Shown here piece by piece: positions 52,787 through 61,707 of a DNA stretch of 64,000 bases. This DNA comes from Burkholderiales bacterium (lineage in GTDB: Bacteria > Pseudomonadota > Gammaproteobacteria > Burkholderiales > Burkholderiaceae_C): positions 124,001 to 188,000 of the forward strand of contig JAUVWL010000004.1 of NCBI GenBank assembly GCA_030604135.1. Reading direction: 5' to 3'. The position numbers and the translations under genes are program-made. The notes below the pieces were generated by a model. The model did not search any database. It worked only from the letters and a program-made list of their open reading frames with translations, and was not told where the DNA came from. Each line of letters starts with the position of its first letter. The first letter of the stretch is position 1.

Positions 52787-54700
52787 ATGCCAGCCTACCG
52801 CTCCAAGACCTCCACCGCCGGCCGAAACATGGCGGGTGCCCGCGCGCTCTGGCGTGCCACGGGCATGAAGGACGATGACTTCAGCAAACCCATCATCGCC
52901 ATTGCCAACTCCTTCACCCAGTTCGTACCGGGTCATGTGCACCTGAAAGACCTGGGGCAGCTGGTGGCGCGCGAGATCGAAGCCGCCGGTGGCGTCGCCA
53001 AGGAGTTCAACACCATCGCGGTCGACGACGGTATCGCCATGGGCCATGACGGCATGCTGTATTCGCTGCCCAGCCGCGAACTCATCGCCGACTCGGTCGA
53101 GTACATGGTGAACGCCCACTGCGCCGACGCCCTGGTGTGCATTTCCAACTGCGACAAGATCACCCCCGGCATGCTGATGGCCGCCATGCGGCTGAACATC
53201 CCGGTGGTGTTTGTCTCTGGTGGCCCCATGGAAGCCGGCAAGGTCAAGCTGGCGGTGCCGGGTACCCAGACCATCCAGATCAAGAAGCTCGACCTGGTGG
53301 ACGCCATGGTCATGGCTGCCGACGACAAGGTGAGCGACGCCGAAGTGGCCGAGGTCGAGCGTTCGGCCTGCCCTACCTGCGGGTCCTGCTCGGGCATGTT
53401 CACCGCCAACTCCATGAACTGCCTGGCCGAAGCGCTCGGTCTGGCCTTGCCAGGCAACGGGACGGTGGTGGCGACCCACGCCGACCGGGAGCAACTGTTC
53501 AAGCGGGCAGGGCGTCTGGCGGTGGAGCTTTGCCGGCGCTACTACGAGCAGGACGACGCGTCCGTGCTGCCCCGTTCCATCGCCACCTTCGAGGCCTTCG
53601 AGAACGTGGTGTCGCTGGACATCGCCATGGGTGGGTCCACCAACACGGTGCTGCACCTGCTGGCAACCGCACGCGAGGCCGAGGTGAACTTCACCATGGC
53701 CGACATCGACCGCCTCTCGCGCCGGGTGCCCACGCTGTGCAAGGTGGCGCCCAACACCAACAAGTACCACATCGAGGATGTGCACCGTGCCGGTGGTGTG
53801 ATGGCCATTCTGGGCGAGCTGGACCGCGGGGGATTGCTGCATACCCATGTGCCCACGGTGCACAGCCCGACCCTGAAGGACGCGCTGGACCAGTGGGACG
53901 TGGCCCGACAGCCCGCCGAAGCGGTGAAGATCTTCTACCAGGCCGGTCCGGCCGGTATCCCGACCCAGGTGGCGTTCAGCCAGAACACACGTTGGCCTTC
54001 ACTCGACCTGGATCGCGAGAGCGGCTGCATCCGCAGCGTCGAGCATGCGTACTCCCGCGACGGCGGTCTGGCGGTGCTGTACGGCAACCTGGCGGTTGAC
54101 GGTTGCATCGTCAAGACGGCGGGGATCGACGAGAGCATGTTCGCGGTCGAGGAGTTGCGTTACACCACCAGTGTGCCCACCTCCACCTTGCGTGTGTTCG
54201 AAGGTCCGGCCCGGGTGTTCGAGAGCCAGGACGCCGCGGTGGAAGCCATCCTGGCCGACCGCATCCAGGCCGGTGACGTGGTGGTGATCCGCTACGAGGG
54301 TCCGCGCGGCGGCCCGGGCATGCAGGAGATGCTCTACCCGACCTCCTACCTCAAGTCCAAGGGCCTGGGCAAGCACTGTGCTCTGCTGACCGATGGCCGC
54401 TTCTCGGGCGGCACCTCCGGCCTGTCCATCGGTCACGTTTCTCCGGAGGCCGCGGCCGGTGGCACCATCGGACTGGTGCACGAGGGGGACCGCATCCGCA
54501 TCGATGTGACCCAGCGGTCCATCGAACTCGTGGTCGACGCGCAGGAGCTGCAGCGCCGGCGTATCGAACAGGACGCCAAGGGCTGGCGACCGGCGCAGCC
54601 GCGTGTGCGCAAGGTGTCCGGTGCGCTCAAGGCCTATGCCAAGCTGGCCATGAGTGCGGACAAGGGAGCCGTGCGCGACCTGTCGCTGCTGGACGACTGA
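52787..54700 (+). CDS. ilvD: Dihydroxy-acid dehydratase IlvD
   Basis: 637 residues. Converts dihydroxyisovalerate and dihydroxymethylvalerate to 2-keto acids in branched-chain amino acid synthesis. Fe-S cluster Cys are in [13 protein letters not shown] and [40 protein letters not shown] is the C-terminal signature. The ATG at 52787 ([17 protein letters not shown]) matches the family N-terminus. Confidence 0.97.
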   Translation: MPAYRSKTSTAGRNMAGARALWRATGMKDDDFSKPIIAIANSFTQFVPGHVHLKDLGQLVAREIEAAGGVAKEFNTIAVDDGIAMGHDGMLYSLPSRELIADSVEYMVNAHCADALVCISNCDKITPGMLMAAMRLNIPVVFVSGGPMEAGKVKLAVPGTQTIQIKKLDLVDAMVMAADDKVSDAEVAEVERSACPTCGSCSGMFTANSMNCLAEALGLALPGNGTVVATHADREQLFKRAGRLAVELCRRYYEQDDASVLPRSIATFEAFENVVSLDIAMGGSTNTVLHLLATAREAEVNFTMADIDRLSRRVPTLCKVAPNTNKYHIEDVHRAGGVMAILGELDRGGLLHTHVPTVHSPTLKDALDQWDVARQPAEAVKIFYQAGPAGIPTQVAFSQNTRWPSLDLDRESGCIRSVEHAYSRDGGLAVLYGNLAVDGCIVKTAGIDESMFAVEELRYTTSVPTSTLRVFEGPARVFESQDAAVEAILADRIQAGDVVVIRYEGPRGGPGMQEMLYPTSYLKSKGLGKHCALLTDGRFSGGTSGLSIGHVSPEAAAGGTIGLVHEGDRIRIDVTQRSIELVVDAQELQRRRIEQDAKGWRPAQPRVRKVSGALKAYAKLAMSADKGAVRDLSLLDD

Positions 54701-54710
54701 ACGTCCGTCC

Positions 54711-55514
54711 ATGCTGCAGCACCCGCAAATCGACCCGGTGGCCCTGCAACTGGGTCCCCTGGCCATCCACTGGTACGGCCTTACCTACCTGGTCGCCTTC
54801 GGCCTGTTCTTCTGGCTGGGCACCCTGCGCCTGCGGCACGAGCCCTTCGCTTCGATTGCCACGCCGTCACCGTGGACCCGCCGGGACGTCGAGGACATCC
54901 TGTTTCTGGGCGTGCTGGGTGTGGTTGCGGGTGGTCGCATCGGCTACTGCCTGTTTTACAAGCCGGCCTATTACCTGGCCAACCCGCTGGAGATTTTTGC
55001 CGTCTGGGAAGGCGGCATGAGTTTTCATGGCGGCTTGATCGGGGTCTTGCTGGCCATGCTGTGGTTTGCACGCTCGCGCCGGCGCCCCTGGCTGCAGGTC
55101 ATGGACCTGATCGCGCCCTGTGTGCCGACCGGCCTGGCTGCCGGGCGCATCGGCAATTTCATCAACGGCGAACTCTGGGGCCGTGTGGCCGACCCATCGC
55201 TGCCCTGGGGCATGGTGTTTCGGGGGGCGGGCGACCAGCCACGCCACCCGTCCCAGATCTACCAGTTCCTGCTCGAGGGCCTGTTGCTGTTCGTGCTGCT
55301 CTGGCTGTATGCGAGACGGCCGCGCGCGACCGGTCAGGTCAGTGCCGCCTTTCTTGTCGGCTACGGCGTGCTGCGCTTCATCGCCGAGTTCTACCGGGAA
55401 CCCGATGCCCACCTGGGGCTTCTCGGTCTGGGTCTGAGCATGGGGCAGTGGTTATGTGTGCCCATGGTGCTGGGCGGTGCCGTGCTCTGGTGGTGGTTCG
55501 GTCAGCGCAAGTGA
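54711..55514 (+). CDS. lgt: Prolipoprotein diacylglyceryl transferase Lgt
   Basis: 267 residues with about seven membrane helices. Transfers diacylglycerol from phosphatidylglycerol to the lipobox Cys of prolipoproteins. Diagnostic segments are [31 protein letters not shown] and the Lgt signature [14 protein letters not shown]. The ATG at 54711 lies 10 bases after ilvD. Confidence 0.97.
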   Translation: MLQHPQIDPVALQLGPLAIHWYGLTYLVAFGLFFWLGTLRLRHEPFASIATPSPWTRRDVEDILFLGVLGVVAGGRIGYCLFYKPAYYLANPLEIFAVWEGGMSFHGGLIGVLLAMLWFARSRRRPWLQVMDLIAPCVPTGLAAGRIGNFINGELWGRVADPSLPWGMVFRGAGDQPRHPSQIYQFLLEGLLLFVLLWLYARRPRATGQVSAAFLVGYGVLRFIAEFYREPDAHLGLLGLGLSMGQWLCVPMVLGGAVLWWWFGQRK

Positions 55515-55612
55515 GTCCCTGGGGCGCTCATGCCCCATGCCCATGGGGCCGGGCCTCGCGTTAACCCCTAGCGAACAGCCGCCACAACAGCTTTACGGCT
55601 CATCGTAATTAT

Positions 55613-55624
55613 GTGAAATTTCAC
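55613..55624. promoter_or_regulatory. Candidate operator upstream of the malonate operon
   Basis: GTGAAATTTCAC is a perfect 12-bp palindrome in an AT-rich stretch 66 bases ahead of the GntR gene, flanked by AATTAT repeats. It may be an autoregulatory site; it does not match the Rhizobium MatR operator core. Confidence 0.4.
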
Positions 55625-55689
55625 GAAATTATGAATAGACGGCTAGTCTAGAAACATCGTCTGTCAACTGTCCAACCGCGAGGCTTCTG

Positions 55690-56355
55690 GTGAGACTGGT
55701 CCACAATTCACTGCACGACGAGGTGGCCACCATGCTGCGCGAGCGCATTTTTGCCGGCGCGTTGTCGCCTGGGGCCTTTCTCGATGAGCCGGCCCTGTGC
55801 CAAGAGTTGCACATCTCCCGAACCCCACTGCGCGAAGCGCTCAAGGTGCTGGCTGCTGAAGGCCTGGTGCGCTACGAGCCGCGTCGCGGCTGCTTTGTCA
55901 GTGAGCTGACCGAGCAGGACATCGAGGAGATCTTTCCGGTCATCGCCTTGCTGGAGGGGCGCTGTGCCCATGAGGCGGCCCTTCGCGCCACCGATGCGGA
56001 TCTGCAGGCTTTGCAGGCTCTGCATGACCGGCTGCAGCGCCATGCGGACGCGCGCCGCATCAACGACTACTACCAGGTCAACTTTGCCATCCACGAAGCC
56101 ATCATCACGCTGGCCGCCAACCGCTGGCTGGCCCAGACCATCACCGATCTGCGGCGCATTCTCAAGCTGGCCCGCCTGCAGCAACTGCACACCCCCGGGC
56201 GTCTCGAACAAAGCCTGAGCGAGCACCTGGCGGTGTTTGCCGCGCTCAAGGCGCGCGATGCCGAGGGCGCCGAGGCGGCCATGCGCACCCACCTGACGCG
56301 CCAGCAGCTGGCTTGGCGGGAGTGGGCGCGCACCGGACGGTCGAGGTTGGGATGA
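55690..56355 (+). CDS. GntR/FadR-family regulator of malonate genes (MatR-like)
   Basis: 221 residues from a GTG start. N-terminal winged helix with LHDEVATMLRERIFAGALSPG and LHISRTPLREALKVLAAEGL, then a helical FCD effector domain. Its stop overlaps the malonyl-CoA decarboxylase start (ATGA). By position it should sense malonate or malonyl-CoA, as MatR does. Confidence 0.87.
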   Translation: MRLVHNSLHDEVATMLRERIFAGALSPGAFLDEPALCQELHISRTPLREALKVLAAEGLVRYEPRRGCFVSELTEQDIEEIFPVIALLEGRCAHEAALRATDADLQALQALHDRLQRHADARRINDYYQVNFAIHEAIITLAANRWLAQTITDLRRILKLARLQQLHTPGRLEQSLSEHLAVFAALKARDAEGAEAAMRTHLTRQQLAWREWARTGRSRLG

Positions 56356-57782
56356 AGACATCCGAATGGCTTCAGCGGAGCGTGGCCCTGTTCCGGGCCA
56401 GGGCCGACGCGCCTGAAGCTCCCGTGGCGCCGCTTCTGCCCGAGGTCCCTGAGCCCTCCGGGCGATCCACCGATGACCGGCTCCAGGCCGGTTTGCGTCG
56501 TGCCGGCGAGGCGCTGTCGCCGCGCGAACTGCGCCAGTTGCTGAACGACTTGCAAGGTGTCATCGATGCGCGCGTGAGTGAGGTTGAAGGCGGACGCCGC
56601 GCCGGGCGCCTGATGCAGTGGTACCGATCGGCAGACGAGGGCGCGCGGCTCGATTTCTGGCTGTTGATGAGTGAGCAGTTCGTGGCCGACCCTGGCAAGG
56701 TGCGGCAGGCGCAGGATCGGTTCGCTGCTGCGGTTGGCACACCGGAACAGGCGGCTGCCGAGGTGATTTTTCGTCGATCCACGGTATCGCCACGGCGTCG
56801 CATCTTGCAGCGCTTCAGCGCCCATCCTGAAGGCATCCGTTTCCTGGTTGACCTGCGGGCCCAGATGCAGGCGCAGCTCAAGCGCGACAAGCGCCTGCTC
56901 GCGCTGGATGTCGAGATGGAGTACATGTTCTCGACCTGGTTCGACATCGGTTTTCTGGAGTTGCGTCGCATCAGCTGGGACTCGCCGGCTTCACTGATCG
57001 AGAAGCTGATCCGCTACGAGGCGGTGCACGACGTGCGCAGCTGGGAGGACATGAAGAACCGCCTCGCACCGGACCGGCGCTGCTACGGCTTCTTTCACCC
57101 CCGACTGCCGCAAGAGCCCCTGATTTTTGTCGAGGTGGCGCTGGTCAACAGCCTGTCCGATAGCATCACGCCTTTGCTGGACGAGCTGGCCGAGGAGCTG
57201 GATGTGTCCCGAGCCAGCCATGCCATCTTCTATTCCATCAGCAACACCCAGGTGGGGCTGCGCGGTGTCAGTTTCGGCGACTCGCTGATCAAGCGCGTGG
57301 TCGAGTCACTCAGGCAGGACTTCCCCCGGCTGAAGACCTTTGCCACGCTCTCGCCCATCCCCGGTTTGCGCCACTGGTTGTCCCGGCACGCACCGCCGCA
57401 GGCGCTGCAGGAGTGGGAGTCGGTGGGCAGCCTGCCCGCCACCGCCGCCCGGGCCCGTGCGCTGTTGGGCTGGACGGCGCGCTACCTGGGCGGATTGTCG
57501 GATGCCGGTCAACCGCTGGACCCGGTGGCCCGGTTTCACCTGGGCAATGGTGCCCGGGTGGAGCGTCTGAACTGGGCAGGCGATCCGTCGCCCAAGGGTT
57601 TCAGGCAGTCTTACGGCATCATGGTCAACTACCTGTACGACCTGCGCCGTCTGGACCGGCACCGGGCCGAGCTGGCCAGGGGCCATGTGCCGGTCTCGCC
57701 AGCGATGGCCGGCCTCATCAAGGCCGCACCGTCTGAGCCCAAGCTTTCCCCCACCACGAAAACCAAAGGAGACAAGACATGA
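56352..57782 (+). CDS. matA: Malonyl-CoA decarboxylase
   Basis: 476 residues. Converts malonyl-CoA to acetyl-CoA and CO2. The N-terminal helical domain is followed by the GNAT-like catalytic domain with FATLSPIPGLRHWLSRH (catalytic Ser region), ARFHLGNGARVERLNWAGD (catalytic His region) and GFRQSYGIMVNYLYDL. Overlaps both neighbours by 4 bases, within a tightly coupled operon. Confidence 0.93.
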   Translation: MKTSEWLQRSVALFRARADAPEAPVAPLLPEVPEPSGRSTDDRLQAGLRRAGEALSPRELRQLLNDLQGVIDARVSEVEGGRRAGRLMQWYRSADEGARLDFWLLMSEQFVADPGKVRQAQDRFAAAVGTPEQAAAEVIFRRSTVSPRRRILQRFSAHPEGIRFLVDLRAQMQAQLKRDKRLLALDVEMEYMFSTWFDIGFLELRRISWDSPASLIEKLIRYEAVHDVRSWEDMKNRLAPDRRCYGFFHPRLPQEPLIFVEVALVNSLSDSITPLLDELAEELDVSRASHAIFYSISNTQVGLRGVSFGDSLIKRVVESLRQDFPRLKTFATLSPIPGLRHWLSRHAPPQALQEWESVGSLPATAARARALLGWTARYLGGLSDAGQPLDPVARFHLGNGARVERLNWAGDPSPKGFRQSYGIMVNYLYDLRRLDRHRAELARGHVPVSPAMAGLIKAAPSEPKLSPTTKTKGDKT

Positions 57783-58765
57783 CCCCCCACTTTTCGCGTC
57801 GACAGATACTGGGCGCCACCCTGTCCGGTGCCGCCGCCCTTGCGCTGCCTTCATGGGCCCAGACGGCCTGGCCGACCCGCCCGGTCAACCTGGTGGTGCC
57901 ATTTCCCGCCGGAGGAGGTACCGACGCATTTGCCCGCCCCATAGCGGCCCAGTTCCAGCGTGTGACCGGGCGCACCCTGGTGATCGACAACAAGGGGGGC
58001 GCCGGTGGCACCCTGGGGGCCGGGCTGGCAGCCAAGGCGCCGCCGGATGGCTACAACTTCTTCATGGGCGCGGTGCACCACACCATCGCGCCGAGCATGT
58101 ACCCCAGGCTGGACTACGATATCGAGCGCGACCTGGTTCCGTTGATCCTGGTCGCCAGCGTGCCCCAGGTGGTGGTGGTCAATCCGCGCAAAATCGCAGC
58201 CACCCGCTTCCAGGAATTCCTGGCCGAGCTGCGTGCCCGACCGGGCAAGTTCAACTACGGGTCGGCCGGTAGCGGTACTTCTCACCACCTGGCCGGTGAA
58301 CTGTTCAAACAGCAGACGCGGACCTTCATCACCCACATTCCCTACCGCGGCGCGGGTCCGGCCCTGCAAGGCCTGATCGCGGGCGACGTGGACATGATGT
58401 TCGATGGGCTGGGTTCGTCGGCGGGCCACATCCAGGGCGGACGGATCCGGGCCCTGATGGTTGCTGGCAAGGAGCGCAACCCGGCGTTGCCCGATGTGCC
58501 GTCGGCGGGTGAACTCGGGCTGCCGGACTACAACGTGACCACCTGGTATGGCATCTGGGCTCCGCGCGGCACGCCGGCCGAGGCCCAGGCAGCCGCCATC
58601 GAAGCCATCCGCCAATCGGTCCGGGCCGACGAGGCGCGGGCCGTCTGGATGCGCCAGGGTGCGTCCTTTCCGGACCTGACGGGTGATCAGTTCGGTGCCT
58701 TCATCCGCGGCGAAATCCGCCAGTGGAGCGAAGTGGTCAAGGCCTCGGGCGCCAAGCTGGACTGA
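57779..58765 (+). CDS. Tripartite tricarboxylate (Bug-type) solute-binding protein
   Basis: 328 residues. MTPHFSRRQILGATLSGAAALALP begins with a twin-arginine-like SRRQILG motif and a signal peptide ending near SWAQ. WPTRPVNLVVPFPAGGGTDA, VIDNKGGAGG and FNYGSAGSGTSHHLAGELF are Bug-family hallmarks. No TctA/TctB membrane genes accompany it. In this operon a malonate-binding or sensing role is likely but unproven. Confidence 0.9.
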   Translation: MTPHFSRRQILGATLSGAAALALPSWAQTAWPTRPVNLVVPFPAGGGTDAFARPIAAQFQRVTGRTLVIDNKGGAGGTLGAGLAAKAPPDGYNFFMGAVHHTIAPSMYPRLDYDIERDLVPLILVASVPQVVVVNPRKIAATRFQEFLAELRARPGKFNYGSAGSGTSHHLAGELFKQQTRTFITHIPYRGAGPALQGLIAGDVDMMFDGLGSSAGHIQGGRIRALMVAGKERNPALPDVPSAGELGLPDYNVTTWYGIWAPRGTPAEAQAAAIEAIRQSVRADEARAVWMRQGASFPDLTGDQFGAFIRGEIRQWSEVVKASGAKLD

Positions 58766-59553
58766 TGGTGAGCCAGGGCAGTATTCAGTGTGTGCGCCTG
58801 GGGGCGGTGGCGCACGTGCGGCTGTCGCACCCGGGGCGCCTCAATGCCATGTCGCGCGCCATGTGGCGTCAGCTCAGGGAGGTGTTCCTCGATCTGCAGT
58901 CCGACCCTGCGCTGCGCTGTGTGGTGGTCCGCGGCGCGGACGGCCAATTCTGTGCTGGCGGTGACATCGCCGAATACCCTGCCTTTCGTTTCGATGAAGC
59001 CACCCTGCGGGACTTTCACGAGAACGATGTCTGGGGTGGTCTGTCCGCCATGCTCGATTGCGACCTGCCTGTCATCGCCTGCATCGAAGGCAACTGCATG
59101 GGGGCCGGCGTGGAGATCGCCAGTTGCTGTGACATCCGCCTGGCCGCCGGGGACGCCCGTTTCGGGGCGCCCATTGCTCGCCTGGGATTTCCGATGGCGC
59201 CGCGAGAGGCGCAACTGGTGGCGCGGGCCGTGGGAGAGCTCACCGCCCGGGACATGCTACTGGGCGCCACCGTGTTCGACGCCACCGAGATGAAAGCCCG
59301 GGGTTTCCTCAGCCGTGTCTGCCCGGCGAGCCAGTTGCAGGTCCATATCGAGTCGCTGGTACAACGCGTCGTGGCGCTTGCGCCGCAAGCGGCCCGCCTG
59401 AACAAGCAGACCTTGCGTGCCTTCTCCGCCGACCCACCGGTTCCGACCGAACGCCTGGTGGACCAGGCCTACGCCTACGCGACGTCGGCCGAGCACCGGG
59501 AAGGCATCACGGCTTTTCTCGACAAACGCCAGCCGCGCTTCGGCGGCACCTGA
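58765..59553 (+). CDS. Enoyl-CoA hydratase/isomerase-family protein
   Basis: 262 residues from the ATG at 58765 (TGATG overlap with the previous gene). Crotonase oxyanion-hole segments GQFCAGGDIAEY and GNCMGAGVEIASCCDIRL are present. The Glu equivalent to Glu144 is kept (GVEIA), but the position of Glu164 in typical hydratases is changed (FGAPIARLG in place of FGQPEILLG). Activity may therefore differ from simple hydration. Product class is sure, substrate is not. Confidence 0.85.
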   Translation: MVSQGSIQCVRLGAVAHVRLSHPGRLNAMSRAMWRQLREVFLDLQSDPALRCVVVRGADGQFCAGGDIAEYPAFRFDEATLRDFHENDVWGGLSAMLDCDLPVIACIEGNCMGAGVEIASCCDIRLAAGDARFGAPIARLGFPMAPREAQLVARAVGELTARDMLLGATVFDATEMKARGFLSRVCPASQLQVHIESLVQRVVALAPQAARLNKQTLRAFSADPPVPTERLVDQAYAYATSAEHREGITAFLDKRQPRFGGT

Positions 59554-59586
59554 GCACCCACCCACGTCCTTTCCTGTTTTCCGACC

Positions 59587-61140
59587 ATGAGCAACCACAA
59601 CCTGTTCGTCGCCCTGCGCCAGGCCTTCCCGAGCACGCTCGATGACACCGCTGTCGAAACCGTGGGGGGCGAGGGCGGTGGCCTGCGCTACACCTGGCGC
59701 GACCTGGACCGGGCCAGCGCCATGATGGCCAACCTGCTGGATTCGCTGGAACTGCCACCCCGTTCCCGGATCGCGGTGCAGGTGGAGAAGTCGGTCGAAT
59801 CGCTGATCCTCTATCTGGCCACCTTGCGCGCCGGGCACGTCTACCTGCCACTGAACACCGCCTACCAGAGCGCCGAGATCGGCTATTTCATCGAGAACGC
59901 CGAGCCGGCTGTGGTGGTTTGCAGCCCGAAGAACCATGGCTGGGTGTCCAAGATCGCCTTTTCTGGCGGGGCCCGCCATGTGTTCACCCTGGGTGACGAC
60001 CGCAGCGGCAGTCTGCTGGAGCGCGCCGCCCATCACAGCGACCGGCACGACCCCGCGGTCTGCCAGGCCGATGACCTGGCGGTGATCATCTACACCAGCG
60101 GCACCACCGGGCGCAGCAAGGGCGCCATGCTCAGCCACGGCAACATGCTGAGCAACGCCCGGGTGCTGCGGTCCTACTGGGACTGGCGGCCGGACGACGT
60201 GCTCATCCACGCCTTGCCCATTTTTCATGTGCACGGCCTGTTCGTGGCCATTCACGGGGCGCTCATCAACGGCAGCCCCATGCTCTGGCTGAACCGTTTC
60301 GACCCGGCCACGGTGGTGTCGCTGTTGCCTCGCGCCAGCGTGTTCATGGGGGTGCCCACGCTGTACGTTCGCATGCTGGAAGACCCGCGCCTGACGCGCG
60401 AACAGGCGGCCCGGATGCGCCTGTTCATTTCCGGTTCAGCGCCGCTGCTGATCGAGACCTTCCGCGACTGGCAGCAACGCACCGGCCACACCATTCTGGA
60501 GCGCTACGGCATGAGCGAAACGGTGATGCTCACCTCCAACCCCTGTTTGCCCGACGCACGCCATGGCGGTGCTGCCGAGCGACGCGGCGGCACCGTGGGT
60601 TTTCCCCTGCCGGGGGTCGAGCTGCGGGTGGTCGATGACCAAGGGAAACCGGTGCCGACCGGAGAGATCGGAGGCATTCAGGTGCGGGGGCCGAACGTGT
60701 TCCAGGGCTACTGGCGCATGCCCGAGAAGACCGCCGAGGAATTCACCGCCGACCGGTTCTTCCGCACCGGAGATGTCGGCCGCATCGACACGCAGGGCTA
60801 TGTGACGATTGTCGGCCGCAGCAAGGACCTGATCATCAGCGGCGGTTACAACGTCTACCCGGCCGAGATCGAGGGATTCATCAACGACCTGCCCGGCGTC
60901 GCCGAGAGCGCCGTGGTGGGCGTGCCGCACCCGGACTTCGGCGAGGTCGGGGTGGCCGTGGTGATCGCGCGTGCGGGTGCCCGCCTTGACCCCGACCGGA
61001 TCATTGGCGAACTCAAGGCCCGGCTGGCCAACTTCAAGATTCCCAAGCGCTGCTTCGTGGTGAGCGAGCTGCCCCGCAACACCATGGGCAAGGTTCAGAA
61101 GAACCTGCTGCGTGAGCAGCACAAGGGTCTGTTTGCCTGA
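59587..61140 (+). CDS. matB: Malonyl-CoA synthetase
   Basis: 517 residues. Adenylate-forming ligase that activates malonate with CoA. Motifs: IIYTSGTTGRSKGAMLSHGN (P-loop-like), ERYGMSETVMLTSNP, FRTGDVGRIDTQGYV, GRSKDLIISGGYNVYPAEIE and the catalytic Lys in NTMGKVQKNLL. Assignment to malonate rather than another acid follows from the decarboxylase in the same operon. Ends two bases from the convergent uspA stop. Confidence 0.92.
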   Translation: MSNHNLFVALRQAFPSTLDDTAVETVGGEGGGLRYTWRDLDRASAMMANLLDSLELPPRSRIAVQVEKSVESLILYLATLRAGHVYLPLNTAYQSAEIGYFIENAEPAVVVCSPKNHGWVSKIAFSGGARHVFTLGDDRSGSLLERAAHHSDRHDPAVCQADDLAVIIYTSGTTGRSKGAMLSHGNMLSNARVLRSYWDWRPDDVLIHALPIFHVHGLFVAIHGALINGSPMLWLNRFDPATVVSLLPRASVFMGVPTLYVRMLEDPRLTREQAARMRLFISGSAPLLIETFRDWQQRTGHTILERYGMSETVMLTSNPCLPDARHGGAAERRGGTVGFPLPGVELRVVDDQGKPVPTGEIGGIQVRGPNVFQGYWRMPEKTAEEFTADRFFRTGDVGRIDTQGYVTIVGRSKDLIISGGYNVYPAEIEGFINDLPGVAESAVVGVPHPDFGEVGVAVVIARAGARLDPDRIIGELKARLANFKIPKRCFVVSELPRNTMGKVQKNLLREQHKGLFA

Positions 61141-61141
61141 A

Positions 61142-61585
61142 TCAGCGCAGCACCAGCACGGGCGTGTGGGAGTGGGTGAGCACCTGCTGGGTTTCGCTGC
61201 CCAGCAGCAGCCGCTTGAGGCCCTTGCGGCCGTGTGAGGCCATCACGATCAGGTCGCACTTGTTGCGCTTGGCCGCCGCAATGATGGCCTCGGCGATCAG
61301 GTCGGACTTCACCGTCACCGGCTTGACCTTGACTTCGCGCGCCTGCCCGGCCGACTTGACCGCGTTGACCGCCTCCATCGCCTCTTCCTGCCACTGCTTC
61401 TCGATCCGGGCCACTTCGGCCGCGGCCAGAGCGACGCCGCCCTCGAAGTAGGTTTGCGGGTAGCGGGGCACCACCTTCAGTGCGACGACCTCGGCACCGG
61501 TCAGATCGGCCAGGTTGATGGCGTGATCGACGGCCATTTTCGACAGTTTGGAGCCGTCGGTGGCCACCAGGATGCGCTTGTACAT
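61142..61585 (-). CDS. Universal stress protein UspA family
   Basis: 147 residues. MYKRILVATDGSKLSKMAVDHA is the UspA N-terminus; the C-terminal IVMASHGRKGLKRLLLGSETQQVL includes the G-2x-G-9x-G(S/T)-type ATP-binding motif. GGAGAAACC precedes the ATG. A perfect FNR/CRP-type dyad lies about 105 bases upstream, which places a start site about 70 bases before the gene if it activates. Confidence 0.93.
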   Translation of the reverse strand: MYKRILVATDGSKLSKMAVDHAINLADLTGAEVVALKVVPRYPQTYFEGGVALAAAEVARIEKQWQEEAMEAVNAVKSAGQAREVKVKPVTVKSDLIAEAIIAAAKRNKCDLIVMASHGRKGLKRLLLGSETQQVLTHSHTPVLVLR

Positions 61586-61689
61586 GGTTTCTCCTTGTTC
61601 GAGGTGGATATTGCGGACAATGGCACCAGCATATCGCGAATACCGCCCGCCTGATCTTGGAAGCCTAGCTGCAGCCGGAAGGGGACAGG

Positions 61690-61703
61690 TTGACATATGT
61701 CAA
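61690..61703. promoter_or_regulatory. Perfect FNR/CRP-superfamily dyad
   Basis: TTGACATATGTCAA is a perfect 14-bp palindrome of the form TTGAC-N4-GTCAA, close to the FNR consensus TTGAT-N4-ATCAA. It lies between divergent uspA and the P-type ATPase gene. Spacing suits activation of uspA better than the ATPase, whose start codon follows within 5-35 bases. Confidence 0.65.
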
Positions 61704-61707
61704 GCGC

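Noticed and set aside
55613..55624. CRP/FNR site upstream of the malonate operon
   Set aside because: GTGAAATTTCAC lacks the TTGAY/TGTGA half-site spacing of that superfamily; kept only as an unassigned palindrome.
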